Notes: a model not told the origin generated them from the letters alone. A DNA stretch of 64,000 nucleotides from Pedobacter panaciterrae (GCF_013204795.1 NZ_JABMKW010000017.1:558001-622000), one strand, 5' to 3'. Shown: positions 19,901-28,855, counted from the first letter of the stretch. Made by a program: numbers and translations.

Positions 19901-20407
19901 GTTCTGAAATCAAACAAATCAAATGACAGATTAATTGATGAGGTCAGTCTTTTCATGAACAAGCTTAAACAAAGCGACCGATCCACGATTCAAACACAAA
20001 ATAAAAGTAAGGGCCTATCCACTATTGAAAAAGCATTAAAAGACAAAACCATTCTAATTACCGATGATGATATGCGTAATATTTTTGCTCTTTCCAGTGC
20101 CTTGCAACTCTACGATATAAATATTGTAATTGCAAACAACGGAAGAGAGGCGCTTGAACGATTGGCCGAGAACGAACAGATTGATTTGGTTCTAATGGAT
20201 ATTATGATGCCCGAAATGGATGGATACGAAGCGATGAAAGCAATTAGAAGCGAGAAGCGCTTTTCGAAACTTCCAATTATTGCTTTAACAGCAAAAGCCA
20301 TGAAAAACGATAGGGAGAAATGTATTGAGGCGGGTGCCAATGATTACATATCTAAACCGGTAGATATGGATAAACTGCTATCAATGCTAAGAGTTTGGTT
20401 AAGCTAA
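16934..20407 (+). CDS. Hybrid histidine kinase, CHASE3-GAF-HK with three receivers
   Basis: A 1157-aa hybrid kinase. Two membrane helices (about 11-30 and 188-207) flank a CHASE3-type periplasmic domain (QVLNSETSIRGFVLSGDKQY). Next come a GAF domain (about 255-400), a long Glu/Gln-rich coiled coil (about 400-490), HisKA with His498 (FLANMSHELRTPLNS) and HATPase (KNLLSNAFKFT; GGTGLGLSI). Three receiver domains follow with phospho-acceptors Asp816, Asp940 and Asp1089. cheR starts one base after the stop. This chain allows phosphate to be routed to three receivers; none carries a DNA-binding domain, so output must go through a partner. Confidence 0.94.
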   Translation: MFKLSFKQQVLTGFAVSLLFVLVSAITSYLSIDKLNQDTKWQGHTYDVINLIKDVEFQVLNSETSIRGFVLSGDKQYLKPYNANASKILPTIAELKRLTNDNAEQQIRIDSLNQYAHAKTEEMKGVLSAYESNGKEAAVSRVMAGLGQLYKTQILKTGNKIIETELNLLAKRKAAIVNSSKQSEGVVMISAVVIFCLILFLFSYIRRTFDQQKLTENHIRDSNIELERISAENEQKNWLLSGATAVNEAMRGEQGADELCTKIITSICNYIHAPVGSVFLVNRSKKTIKFIGGYAFENTKGTIKEYQFGEGLVGQAALEQQSKLLNKVPSDYIKIQSGLGSTPPSHIFLLPILFENETLAVIELGLNKEPDSSTLVFLNTIAESIGVGINSAVARVKLRALFEQTQQQAEELESQQEELRTTNEELVYKSEQLQASEEELRVQQEELRQTNAELEEKAQLLEERNILVNQAREAMSLKAEELEVSSKYKSEFLANMSHELRTPLNSILILARILKENRPENLNEDQIKYAGVIHNAGSDLLTLINDILDLSKIESGKIDLTIEHVSPNAIQQDMDALFSELARSKKITFKTTLEQNLPESIFTDQARLEQIVKNLLSNAFKFTPEHGEISLNLSSAAKGTKFYSEQLRNLNKNIIAITVKDSGIGIPEDKQKLIFEAFQQADGSTSRKYGGTGLGLSISKELAYILGGEIQVISNPGLGSTFTLFIPEENTSNNPKEIINQINEEAKIIPLIPEPVLLPVKNGTVQTLLIVEDDVVFADVLNDYAIEKGFKPLLAHSGDVGLEMAISELPDAIVLDIMLPVMDGWTILKKLKENPKTKHIPVHMMSAGNEKESKAKKEGAIGFLKKPIEKDRLDEAFELLSSAYIKYNFNTVLVIEDQELHSKVLTQQLTDKGVDVKQAFTGKEALALLEEHTFDCIILDLKLPDISGFDLLDTIKSQPALAHVPVIINTAMELSDEKMAHIMRYTEAMVLKSNKSNDRLIDEVSLFMNKLKQSDRSTIQTQNKSKGLSTIEKALKDKTILITDDDMRNIFALSSALQLYDINIVIANNGREALERLAENEQIDLVLMDIMMPEMDGYEAMKAIRSEKRFSKLPIIALTAKAMKNDREKCIEAGANDYISKPVDMDKLLSMLRVWLS

Positions 20408-20408
20408 T

Positions 20409-21233
20409 ATGGATCAATCATCAGACACAATAACATACGAGCAACTAACCGATCTGGTAGATTTTATCAGAAATGTTCATGGTTTTGATTTTGGAGATTA
20501 TTCTGCTGCTTCTCTAAAAAGAAGGGTTACCAGAATTATGCAACTTCAAAGGCTATCGCTGTTTGACCTGCGCATATTATTAACAAATGATCCTGATTAT
20601 TTTGAGAATTTTTTAGTCGAAGTGACGGTAAACGTAACTGAAATGTTTAGGGATCCTTTATTTTTCAAATCAGTAGCTACTAATGTAATTCCTTATTTAA
20701 GATCTTATCAAAGAATCAAAGTTTGGAATGCTGGATGCTCTACCGGAGAAGAACTTTATTCTTACGCCATACTTTTCTCTGAAGAAAACTTGTACGAACG
20801 ATGCTTTTTTTATGGGACAGACATCAATGTAGATGTTCTGGAATATGCCCGGAATGGAATCTATGATTTGCAAAAAATGAAGCAATATTCTGAAAATTTC
20901 CATAAAACCGGCACAATACATACACTGTCTGATTATTATACGGCAAAATATGATGCTGCAAAAATTAATCATTCTTTAAAGAAAAATGTGCTATTCTCTG
21001 TTCATAATTTGGCTTCTGATGGGGTATTCAACGAATTTCAAGTAATATCCTGCCGGAATGTACTTATCTACTTTAATACAGACTTACAAAAAAGAGTAAT
21101 TGAATTATTTTACAATAGTTTAGCTAATTTTGGCTTTTTATGTTTAGGATCCAAGGAAACATTGAGAAGCACTGAAATAGGCAGATTTAAAATCATAGAC
21201 AAAAAAAACAACATTTACCAGAAAATAGGTTAA
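20409..21233 (+). CDS. CheR-type SAM-dependent methyltransferase
   Basis: A 274-aa CheR homologue: N-terminal helical domain (SLKRRVTRIMQLQRLSLFDL), conserved NVTEMFRDP, SAM-binding VWNAGCSTGEELYSYAI, and CRNVLIYFN near residue 215. CheR methylates glutamates of chemoreceptors, but no chemoreceptor, CheA or CheB is present here. It stands between two hybrid kinases and its 1-bp gap to the upstream kinase implies one transcript. Its target is probably within the kinase system, an inference. Confidence 0.93.
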   Translation: MDQSSDTITYEQLTDLVDFIRNVHGFDFGDYSAASLKRRVTRIMQLQRLSLFDLRILLTNDPDYFENFLVEVTVNVTEMFRDPLFFKSVATNVIPYLRSYQRIKVWNAGCSTGEELYSYAILFSEENLYERCFFYGTDINVDVLEYARNGIYDLQKMKQYSENFHKTGTIHTLSDYYTAKYDAAKINHSLKKNVLFSVHNLASDGVFNEFQVISCRNVLIYFNTDLQKRVIELFYNSLANFGFLCLGSKETLRSTEIGRFKIIDKKNNIYQKIG

Positions 21234-21258
21234 CATTAACACTCAGATAAGATAAAAC

Positions 21259-22851
21259 ATGGAGAAGATTAATATATTGATTGTTGATGACAGGCCTGAA
21301 AACATAATAGCGCTTGAGGCACTACTACAGAGAAATGATATTAATATAATTAGTACCACAAACCCAAATGAAGCACTTAGAATTTCCTGGGAAATGGATA
21401 TTGCAATTGCTTTGGTTGATGTTCAAATGCCAGAAATGGATGGATTTGAACTTGTTGAAATACTAAAAAGTAATCCTCGAACAAAAGACATATTAATCAT
21501 ATTTGTAACAGCAATTTCTAAAGAAACAAAATATGCGGTGAAAGGATTAAATTCCGGCGCTGTTGACTATTTATATAAACCATTAGATCCGTTTATCACT
21601 TCAGCTAAAGTTGATTCTTTTATACAATTTATAAGAAACCAACGTGAGATAAAAACAAAGAACAAAGAACTGGAAGCTTATCAAAAGGAACTTATAAAAG
21701 CTAAAGAAGAAGCTGAGCAGGGCAAAAGAATAAAAGAAAATTTTCTTGCCAATATGAGCCATGAAATCCGCACTCCTATAAACGGGATCATTGGTCTTGC
21801 CCATCTGCTGGAAAGAACCACTTTAACCGAGGAACAAAGAGAGATGATTTCATTACTTGAAATATCTTCTAGTTCATTGTTGGGCGTTATTAATGACATA
21901 TTGGATTTATCAAAAATTGAGGCTGGCAAATTTAGAATTAATAGAACTCCAACTGATATCCAAAACGTTTGCAATTCAGTTATTAATCTTTTACGTATAA
22001 GGGCAAAAGAGAAGAAACTGAATTTAGAAATGGAATTAGCCCCTGAACTTCCAGTCCATGTACTTGCAGATTCATTGCGTTTAAACCAGATTTTAATGAA
22101 TCTGATAGGTAATGCAATTAAATTTACATCTCAAGGCAGTGTTACATTAAGGGTAGAAATTCTTAATAGCAAAGGGAATAATATTCAGGTTAAATTTTCT
22201 GTAATTGATACAGGCATTGGAATAGCTTCGGAAAACATTGAGAAAATATTCGAGACGTTTGAACAAGCCGATGAGCAAACTACGGTAAAGTTTGGCGGCA
22301 CAGGTTTGGGGTTATCTATAGTAAAAAACCTTGCCAAACTCAAAGGTGGCTACCTTGAAGTATTTAGTGAAGAAAATAAAGGAAGCACATTCTGTTTTAC
22401 AAACTGGTACGAAATTGTAAAAGAAACACTACCCATTCAGAAAGTAGCTAAAGAAAATTTCACTCCTTTCGATAATGTCAAAATTCTTGTAGCAGAAGAT
22501 AATCCAATCAATAAATTTCTTATTGTGAAGATATTAAAGGATTGGATGATTGATGCAGACGTTGTAGAAAACGGGAAAGATGCAATAAACAAGCTAAAAG
22601 AGAATCATTATGACCTTATCTTGATGGATACCTTTATGCCTGTTTTAAATGGCTTAGACGCAATCAGGATGATTAGAAATGGTTATGCCAAAGGGAAAGA
22701 AAACATCCCAATAATTACATTTTCGGCTGCAGTTATGGAAACGGATACTAAAACTGCTATGGATGCGGGGGCAAATGATGTAATAAGCAAACCCTTTGAA
22801 CTTGCCACCCTACATGAAAAAATAACCAAATATACTACAGTTACTTATTAA
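21259..22851 (+). CDS. Hybrid kinase, receiver-HK-receiver, soluble
   Basis: A 530-aa cytoplasmic protein. N-terminal receiver with Asp54 (ALVDVQMPEMDG), coiled coil (about 120-155), HisKA with His168 (FLANMSHEIRTPINGIIG), HATPase (NLIGNAIKFT; GGTGLGLSIV), and a C-terminal receiver with Asp457 (LILMDTFMPVLNG). No membrane segment, so it probably receives phosphate or a binding cue from the upstream kinase. It ends 11 bp inside the 3' end of pth on the other strand. Confidence 0.94.
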   Translation: MEKINILIVDDRPENIIALEALLQRNDINIISTTNPNEALRISWEMDIAIALVDVQMPEMDGFELVEILKSNPRTKDILIIFVTAISKETKYAVKGLNSGAVDYLYKPLDPFITSAKVDSFIQFIRNQREIKTKNKELEAYQKELIKAKEEAEQGKRIKENFLANMSHEIRTPINGIIGLAHLLERTTLTEEQREMISLLEISSSSLLGVINDILDLSKIEAGKFRINRTPTDIQNVCNSVINLLRIRAKEKKLNLEMELAPELPVHVLADSLRLNQILMNLIGNAIKFTSQGSVTLRVEILNSKGNNIQVKFSVIDTGIGIASENIEKIFETFEQADEQTTVKFGGTGLGLSIVKNLAKLKGGYLEVFSEENKGSTFCFTNWYEIVKETLPIQKVAKENFTPFDNVKILVAEDNPINKFLIVKILKDWMIDADVVENGKDAINKLKENHYDLILMDTFMPVLNGLDAIRMIRNGYAKGKENIPIITFSAAVMETDTKTAMDAGANDVISKPFELATLHEKITKYTTVTY

Positions 22852-23401
22852 AGGCTGTCATAGTTTTTGCCGGGCCAATGGTTACAAAGCTTTTAATTAG
22901 TTCTACGCTTGTATCTATCAGTGCTGGCAATTCCGGCTGCTCTTCTTTATAAAAGTTTGAAAGGACATAATCGGCTTGTCTACCTTTGGGAAAATCATCA
23001 CCAATCCCAAAGCGTAAACGAGGATATCCTTGTCCACCGCACAAACCTTCAATGCTTCTTAAGCCATTGTGTCCTGCGCTGCTGCCCTGCATCTTTAATC
23101 GCAGCTTGCCAAGTGGCAAGGCAAGATCATCTACAATAACCAGAACATTTTCTAAGGGGATACGCAGCTCCTGCATCCAATAATTTACTGCCTTACCACT
23201 TAAATTCATAAAAGTAGTTGGCTTTATTACGTGTAGCTTCTTGCCTTTAAACGAAACTTCAGAATAATAGGCAAGCCGTAAATTAGAAAAAGTACCACCG
23301 AGCTGCTTAACTAACTCATCAGCTATATTAAATCCAATGTTATGCCTTGTATAAGCATATTCAGGTCCTATATTTCCTAAACCAACTATTAAGTATTTCA
23401 T
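22841..23401 (-). CDS. pth: Peptidyl-tRNA hydrolase
   Basis: 186 aa, full length. It releases tRNA from dropped-off peptidyl-tRNA. Catalytic His20 lies in YTRHNIGF after VGLGNIGPEYA, and the other hallmarks are KPTTFMNLSGKAV, VIVDDLALPLGKLRLK and GSSAGHNGLRSI. It lies downstream of rplY but beyond a terminator, so it is expressed by read-through or its own promoter. The last 11 bp overlap the end of the convergent hybrid kinase gene. Confidence 0.97.
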   Translation of the reverse strand: MKYLIVGLGNIGPEYAYTRHNIGFNIADELVKQLGGTFSNLRLAYYSEVSFKGKKLHVIKPTTFMNLSGKAVNYWMQELRIPLENVLVIVDDLALPLGKLRLKMQGSSAGHNGLRSIEGLCGGQGYPRLRFGIGDDFPKGRQADYVLSNFYKEEQPELPALIDTSVELIKSFVTIGPAKTMTAFNK

Positions 23402-23455
23402 TGCTGCAAAGATAATAGTTTACGCGACATGCATTTTCTGTAATTCTATTTTCAC

Positions 23456-23492
23456 AAAAAAGCAGCACTAATTATCTTAGTGCTGCTTTTTT
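23456..23492. terminator. Intrinsic terminator after rplY
   Basis: Arms 23456-23471 and 23477-23492 are a perfect 16-bp inverted repeat including A6/T6 ends around GCAGCACTAA, loop 5 nt. It works in both directions but mainly ends the tRNA-Gln-prs-rplY transcript before pth. Confidence 0.9.
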
Positions 23493-23510
23493 ATATTTAG
23501 CTAATTCGAA

Positions 23511-24089
23511 TTATTTCTTGTTAGCTTCTTGCTCTGCTTGTTTTAATGCTCTTGACATACCTACGGAAACGATAGTATCTTCAGGAGTGTTAGTAATAAC
23601 GTATGCGCCTTTTTGAAGGTCACGAACACGGAATAAATTACCCACTTCTAATTTCGCAATACTTACTTCAACTGTTTGCGGCATATCTTTAGGCAATGCT
23701 TTAACACGAAGTTTACGTAATTTTTGAACTAATTTACCACCCATTTTAACACCTGGAGAAGTGCCGGTTAATTTAACAGGGATTTCCATTAGAATTTCTT
23801 TGTCATCAAATAACTGAAGAAAATCTACGTGTAATAATAAATCAGTTAATGGGTGAAATTGTAATTCTTTGATAATAGCTTTGATTTTCTTACCACCTAA
23901 GGTAATCTCAACAAAGTTAGCTTCTGGCGTATAAATAGCATCCTTTAATTCAGTTGTTACTACAGCAAAATGTGCTTGTTCTTTACCACCATACAATACT
24001 GCAGGAACTTTGCCTTCATAGCGAAGCTCTTTAGCATCGCGTTTCCCTACGTTCTCTCTTGGAGAACCGCTAATTGCGATTGTTTTCAT
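23511..24089 (-). CDS. rplY: Ribosomal protein L25 (bL25), TL5/CTC long form
   Basis: A 192-aa 5S rRNA-binding protein of the long (CTC) form. The N-terminal domain has SGSPRENVGKRDAKELRYEG and VPAVLYGGKEQAHFAV; the C-terminal beta domain includes ELQFHPLTDLLLHVDFLQL and PVKLTGTSPGVKMGGKL. It lies 59 bp after prs on the same strand, and this prs-rplY-pth order is common in bacteria. Confidence 0.96.
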   Translation of the reverse strand: MKTIAISGSPRENVGKRDAKELRYEGKVPAVLYGGKEQAHFAVVTTELKDAIYTPEANFVEITLGGKKIKAIIKELQFHPLTDLLLHVDFLQLFDDKEILMEIPVKLTGTSPGVKMGGKLVQKLRKLRVKALPKDMPQTVEVSIAKLEVGNLFRVRDLQKGAYVITNTPEDTIVSVGMSRALKQAEQEANKK

Positions 24090-24148
24090 TTTTTTGTTTT
24101 TTAAATGTTTTGAAACCTTAACGGCTTCATTATATATAGTTATTAATA

Positions 24149-25090
24149 TTAAACGTTAAAAAGATCACTAATTGATCCATGCTCATTCACATTAGCAATT
24201 GCTTTTGCAAACAATGGAGCTGTTGAAAGCACCCTTATTTTTGGGCTATCTTGTTTCAAAGGAATCGTATCTGTTACAATCAATTCGGTTAGCATCGAAT
24301 TTTCAACAGTTTCATATGCCTTACCTGATAATACCGGATGTGTACAAACCGCTCTTACACTTTTCGCACCCTTTTCCATAATTAAAGCTGCAGCCTTAGC
24401 TAATGTACCTGCAGTATCACAAATATCATCAATAAGCACAACATCTAACCCTACTACATCTCCAATTATAGACATAGATTCTATTTCATTAGCACGCTTA
24501 CGGCGCTTATCGCAAATCACTACCTCAGCATTAAAGAACTTAGCAAAAGTACGCGCACGGTAAGATCCACCCATATCTGGTGATGCTATGGTTAAGTTTT
24601 CAAGCCCTAAACTCTTTATGTAAGGAACAAAAATTACTGAACCATCAAGGTGATCAACCGGAATATCAAAAAATCCCTGAATCTGAGCTGCATGTAAGTC
24701 CATGGTCATGATCCTGTGGATACCTGCAGATTTTAAAAGATTTGCTACTAATTTAGCTCCGATTGCAACCCTTGGTTTATCTTTCCTATCTTGTCTGGCT
24801 AATCCATAATAAGGAACAACCGCAGTTATATAATGTGCAGATGCTCTTTTTGCAGCATCAATCATTAATAACAGTTCCATTAAATTATCAGAAGGCTGAT
24901 AGGTAGATTGGATAAGAAATACATCACACCCCCTTACAGTTTCATCATAAGAAGGCTGAAACTCACCATCGCTAAACTTGCTTAAGGTTACATTACCAAG
25001 AGGCTTGCCGTAACTTTCGGCAATTTTATGTGCTAAATCTTTAGTGCCGGTTCCGGCAAAAAGTTTAACTGGGTTAAATTGCAATGGCAT
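24149..25090 (-). CDS. prs: Ribose-phosphate pyrophosphokinase
   Basis: Makes PRPP from ribose 5-phosphate and ATP for nucleotide, His and Trp synthesis. 313 aa, full length. Visible motifs are KFSDGEFQPSYDETVRGCDV, the catalytic flexible-loop region with VVICDKRRKRANEIE, and the PRPP-binding DVVLIDDICDTAGTLAKAA. It lies 71 bp downstream of tRNA-Gln and probably shares its promoter. Confidence 0.98.
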   Translation of the reverse strand: MPLQFNPVKLFAGTGTKDLAHKIAESYGKPLGNVTLSKFSDGEFQPSYDETVRGCDVFLIQSTYQPSDNLMELLLMIDAAKRASAHYITAVVPYYGLARQDRKDKPRVAIGAKLVANLLKSAGIHRIMTMDLHAAQIQGFFDIPVDHLDGSVIFVPYIKSLGLENLTIASPDMGGSYRARTFAKFFNAEVVICDKRRKRANEIESMSIIGDVVGLDVVLIDDICDTAGTLAKAAALIMEKGAKSVRAVCTHPVLSGKAYETVENSMLTELIVTDTIPLKQDSPKIRVLSTAPLFAKAIANVNEHGSISDLFNV

Positions 25091-25161
25091 TATTGAAAAG
25101 TTTCAATACTGGTTAAAAAAAATCGGATTGCGGTTTAATTCACAATCCGAATATTGTTTAG

Positions 25162-25232
25162 TTGTCCGACCTGGATTCGAACCAAGACAAACGGTACCAA
25201 AAACCGTTGTACTACCCTTATACTATCGGACA
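25162..25232 (-). tRNA. tRNA-Gln (anticodon TTG)
   Basis: 71 nt on the minus strand, 5' end at 25232. Acceptor stem TGTCCGA pairs with TCGGACA, the D arm is GTATAAGGGTAGTAC, the anticodon stem ACGGT/ACCGT carries loop TTTTGGT, so the anticodon is TTG (Gln, CAA). The T arm is CTTGG TTCGAAT CCAGG with one G-T pair. Discriminator base is A and CCA is not encoded. Confidence 0.96.
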
Positions 25233-25267
25233 ATCTTCCATTAAAAAGGTTGCTTTGAAATGGAATG

Positions 25268-25297
25268 CAAATCTACGCACATTTTTCAATTTTGCAA
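25268..25297 (-). promoter_or_regulatory. Promoter of tRNA-Gln and prs
   Basis: On the minus strand TTG (25295-25297), 19 bp, TAGATTTG (25268-25275): an exact fit to the Bacteroidota consensus. The start of transcription should fall about 25 bp before the tRNA 5' end. Confidence 0.75.
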
Positions 25298-25652
25298 GGG
25301 GCAAATAAAAAAAATATAAAATATTTTATATCAAATAGCCCACCCTGCTTATTACTCCCAATAAATCAATCAGTTAATCTAATCATATTTTTATAATTAT
25401 TTTTTCACCACATGAACGTTACTTAAATAATGTATACAGCATATACTAAGGAATAAAGCCATGTTTTAATCTAATCGTACATTTTTACAATAACTGAATT
25501 CATACAATATCGTCTATATTATATGTAGTGATTATCTTAAGCAGGAACGTTAAATTTGTTAAACACAGCTTTAGATTATACGATTATCAATCTTATTCTT
25601 TATTTTCGGACGCAATTAATTGCCTTTACATTAGTAACTACTTGATAACGAA
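25298..25652. other. AT-rich intergenic region before the DUF2723 gene
   Basis: No gene is supported. A possible -7 box TAAATTTG on the plus strand is at 25551-25558, about 95 bp before the DUF2723 start, but I see no good TTG about 19 bp upstream of it. GAACGTT occurs at about 25413 and 25545; no operator symmetry surrounds either. Otherwise nothing recognisable. Confidence 0.4.
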
Positions 25653-28600
25653 ATGAATTATTCAAAAATCAATAACATTACCGGTTGGTTCTGTTTTGCC
25701 ATTGCTACCTTAACCTATATTTTAACTCTAGAGCCCTCTGTTAGTTTTTGGGACTGTGGCGAATTCATAGCTTCTGCTCTAAAAATGCAGGTGGTGCATC
25801 AACCAGGAGCCCCTTTATTTTTAATGATCCAGAGATTCTTCTCTTTACTTGCTCTTGGCGATGTTACTAAAGTAGCATATTTCATGAACGTGGGTTCTGC
25901 AGTTGCAAGTGGTGCTACTATATTATTTTTGTTCTGGACAATTACTGCCCTAGCCAAAAAGATCTTAATAAAAGATAAAGAAGAGATTTCTAAAGCCAAC
26001 CTAATCTCTATTATGGGAGCTGGTGTTGTTGGAGCCCTTGCTTATACATTCTCTGATAGCTTCTGGTTTTCGGCAGTTGAATCTGAAGTATATGCGCTAT
26101 CTTCACTATTTACAGCTATAGTTTTCTGGGCTATATTAAAATGGGAAGCACATGCCGACGAACCTCGTGCTGACAGGTGGTTGTTATTTATCGCCTACAT
26201 TATGGGGCTTTCAATAGGCATCCACTTACTAAACTTGCTAACCATACCTGCAATTGCTTTTGTTTATTACTTTAGGAAAACTAAAAAAGCTACTACTTCA
26301 GGTATTGTAAAAACGGGATTAATTGGCATTCTAATTTTAGCCTTTATACAATACGGCATCATTCAATACCTGGTTTCTTTCGGTGCTTATTTTGACTTGT
26401 TCTTTGTAAACACCTTAGGTTTTGGTTTTGGGTCGGGTGTTATTTTCTTTGCAATATTATTAATAGGTGGTATTGTTTGGGGTATTAGATATTCGATAAA
26501 ACACCAAAAGAAGATCCTCAACCTTGCGCTATTATCTACAGTATTAATCATATTCGGATATGGCTCTTTTGCAATGATCATTATTCGTGCGAAGGCAGAT
26601 CCTAATCTAAATAATAGTGATCCCGATAATGCTTTTTCATTTCTGGGATACCTTAACAGGGAACAATATGGCGATAGACCATTACTATTTGGGCCTAACT
26701 ATAACTCACAAAAGGTTGATATTAAACAGGGTAAAACCCTATACAGAAAAGGTGCTGAAAAATATGAAGTAGCTGGAAGAAAAACTGATTACGAGTACGA
26801 CAGAACTACACCTTTTCCGAGAATGTATAGTGATGATGCGCGACATATAGGTTATTATAAGGATATGATGGGCTTTGATGATACCCATTTCCCTAATCTT
26901 ATAGATAATATTGGATTCTTTTTTGGCTATCAGACCGGCCAGATGTACATGAGATACTTTATGTGGAACTTTGTTGGTCGTCAAAATGACGATCAGGGAC
27001 AAGGAAGTTTGTACGAAGGTCAATGGTTAAGTGGGATTAAACCGATAGATGCTGCTCGCCTGGGCGATCAAACTCACCTCCCTCCAACTATAACCGACAA
27101 TAATGCATACAATAGATTCTTCTTTTTGCCGCTTATATTAGGACTGCTGGGAGCAATATGGCATTTCCAACGTAATCAAAAAGATGCAGGTATAATAGCC
27201 TTGTTATTCTTCTTTACTGGTATGGCTATTGTATTGTATCTTAATCAAAAGCCTATGGAGCCAAGGGAGCGGGATTACGCCTATGCCGGATCCTTTTATG
27301 CCTTTGCTATATGGATAGGTCTGGGAGCATTGGCTTTAAAAGAGTGGCTATTTAAGAAGGTCACCCCTGCTACAGGTGCTGTTCTGGCAACAGTTGTTGG
27401 ATTGTTTGCTGCACCCGTAATTATGGCGGCACAAGGATGGGATGATCATGATCGTTCTACTAAGCTTGTTGCTCATGATATAGCGGTTGATTATTTAGAG
27501 TCTTGTGCACCAAATGCAATTCTATTTACCTACGGTGATAATGATACCTATCCGCTTTGGTACATACAGGAAGTTGAAAATGTTAGACCAGATATCCGTC
27601 TGGTAAACCTAAGCTTATTTGATACTGATTGGTATATAAATGGAATGAAGCGTAAGCAAAATGAATCTGAGCCATTGCCGATAAGCATGAAAGAATCTCA
27701 ATATGTACAAGGCAATAGAGATGTAATGTATTATCAGGATTATAAAATTGCAGGTTCAATTGAACTGAGTAAGATTTTTGAAGTATTAACTTCTGATAAT
27801 GATGAAGATAAACTTCCCTTAAATGACGGTACAAAAGAAAACTTTATCCCAACCAAAAATTTTAAACTTACTGTAAACCGTGCTGACGTTATTAAAAACG
27901 GGGTAGTTAGTGCCGCAGACTCAGCTAAAATTGTTCCTGCTCTTGAATGGAAATTTAATAAGAACTACGTTACTAAAGGTACTTTAGCAATGTTTGACAT
28001 CCTTGTTCACAATAACTGGAAAAGACCAATTTATTTTGCCAGTACAGTGCCTTCAGAGCAATACAATGGCCTGGACAACTATTTATATAACGAAGGGCTT
28101 GCGATACGACTAATGCCTTTAAAAATAGATAGCGCCGCTGGAAAAAGCGATTTGGTAAATACGCCTGTTCTATACAATAACCTGATGAATAAATTCAAAT
28201 GGGGCAATGTAAAGAATGCGCGTTATCTTGACACGCAATCATCAGACGATATCTCTATTTTTACAAGCATGTTTAATAATGCTATTACCGGTCTTGTTAA
28301 AGAAGGAAAAATTGAAGATGCTAAAAAAGTTGCGAACCGTTATTTCGAAGTAATGCCTGATAAGTTCTATGGTATGCGTTCTATGATGGGGGCATATTTT
28401 ATGGCTGAGAATCTGTATACTTTGAATGACAGCAAGAGAGCCAATGCTCTAATCGAAAAATCTGCAGCCTATATACAAAAGGAACTTACTTACCTTGCCG
28501 ATGTATCTAAGAGCAAAAACAAATTTATTGGCGGACAGAACGTACAACTTGGTATGTCGTTCCTAAATCAAATGGCAAAAATAACTGAGGCAAATAAGGA

Positions 28601-28679
28601 GACTAAATTAAGTCAGAGTTTGACAAAACAATTCAATGAATTAGAAGGAAGGTTTTCACAATATTTTGCACAACAATAA
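25653..28679 (+). CDS. DUF2723 multi-pass membrane protein (GT-C glycosyltransferase-like)
   Basis: 1008 aa. The N-terminal half has about a dozen membrane helices and begins GWFCFAIATLTYILTLEPSV followed by SFWDCGEFI, the acidic first-loop motif of DUF2723. QKPMEPRERDYAY at about residue 535-547 is also typical. The C-terminal half is soluble, probably periplasmic, and includes FTYGDNDTYPLWYIQE and NWKRPIYFA. The vertebrate DUF2723 protein TMEM260 is an O-mannosyltransferase, so a polyprenyl-sugar-dependent protein glycosyltransferase role is plausible but not shown. It ends 2 bp before the inverted repeat at 28682. Confidence 0.88.
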   Translation: MNYSKINNITGWFCFAIATLTYILTLEPSVSFWDCGEFIASALKMQVVHQPGAPLFLMIQRFFSLLALGDVTKVAYFMNVGSAVASGATILFLFWTITALAKKILIKDKEEISKANLISIMGAGVVGALAYTFSDSFWFSAVESEVYALSSLFTAIVFWAILKWEAHADEPRADRWLLFIAYIMGLSIGIHLLNLLTIPAIAFVYYFRKTKKATTSGIVKTGLIGILILAFIQYGIIQYLVSFGAYFDLFFVNTLGFGFGSGVIFFAILLIGGIVWGIRYSIKHQKKILNLALLSTVLIIFGYGSFAMIIIRAKADPNLNNSDPDNAFSFLGYLNREQYGDRPLLFGPNYNSQKVDIKQGKTLYRKGAEKYEVAGRKTDYEYDRTTPFPRMYSDDARHIGYYKDMMGFDDTHFPNLIDNIGFFFGYQTGQMYMRYFMWNFVGRQNDDQGQGSLYEGQWLSGIKPIDAARLGDQTHLPPTITDNNAYNRFFFLPLILGLLGAIWHFQRNQKDAGIIALLFFFTGMAIVLYLNQKPMEPRERDYAYAGSFYAFAIWIGLGALALKEWLFKKVTPATGAVLATVVGLFAAPVIMAAQGWDDHDRSTKLVAHDIAVDYLESCAPNAILFTYGDNDTYPLWYIQEVENVRPDIRLVNLSLFDTDWYINGMKRKQNESEPLPISMKESQYVQGNRDVMYYQDYKIAGSIELSKIFEVLTSDNDEDKLPLNDGTKENFIPTKNFKLTVNRADVIKNGVVSAADSAKIVPALEWKFNKNYVTKGTLAMFDILVHNNWKRPIYFASTVPSEQYNGLDNYLYNEGLAIRLMPLKIDSAAGKSDLVNTPVLYNNLMNKFKWGNVKNARYLDTQSSDDISIFTSMFNNAITGLVKEGKIEDAKKVANRYFEVMPDKFYGMRSMMGAYFMAENLYTLNDSKRANALIEKSAAYIQKELTYLADVSKSKNKFIGGQNVQLGMSFLNQMAKITEANKETKLSQSLTKQFNELEGRFSQYFAQQ

Positions 28680-28681
28680 GA

Positions 28682-28777
28682 GGTAAGCTCTCATTCTGCT
28701 CCCCGGCTGCATTAATTTGGCTCAGAAAAAGAGCCAAATGAACGCTAGGTCGGTTCACAGAAAACTCGCTTACTACC
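28682..28777. repeat. Left arm of a 96-bp inverted repeat (3' UTR element)
   Basis: Matches the reverse complement of 28940-29035 at 95 of 96 positions; the one difference is at 28691 versus 29026. It begins 2 bp after the DUF2723 stop codon. The arm itself can fold: ends GTAAGC (28683-28688) and GCTTAC (28768-28773), a 9-bp hairpin ATTTGGCTC/GAGCCAAAT (28715-28739, loop 7) and a 5-bp hairpin TGAAC/GTTCA (28739-28757). Confidence 0.9.
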
Positions 28778-28855
28778 AAACAAAAACAAATCAGGAATGA
28801 GTGCTGATTAATTAGCCAGATCCCTTTCCAAAATTTAGAAAATTATTAAAAAACA

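Noticed and set aside
25044..25244. 66-aa plus-strand frame covering tRNA-Gln
   Set aside because: It overlaps the tRNA and the prs start on the other strand; no independent evidence for a protein.
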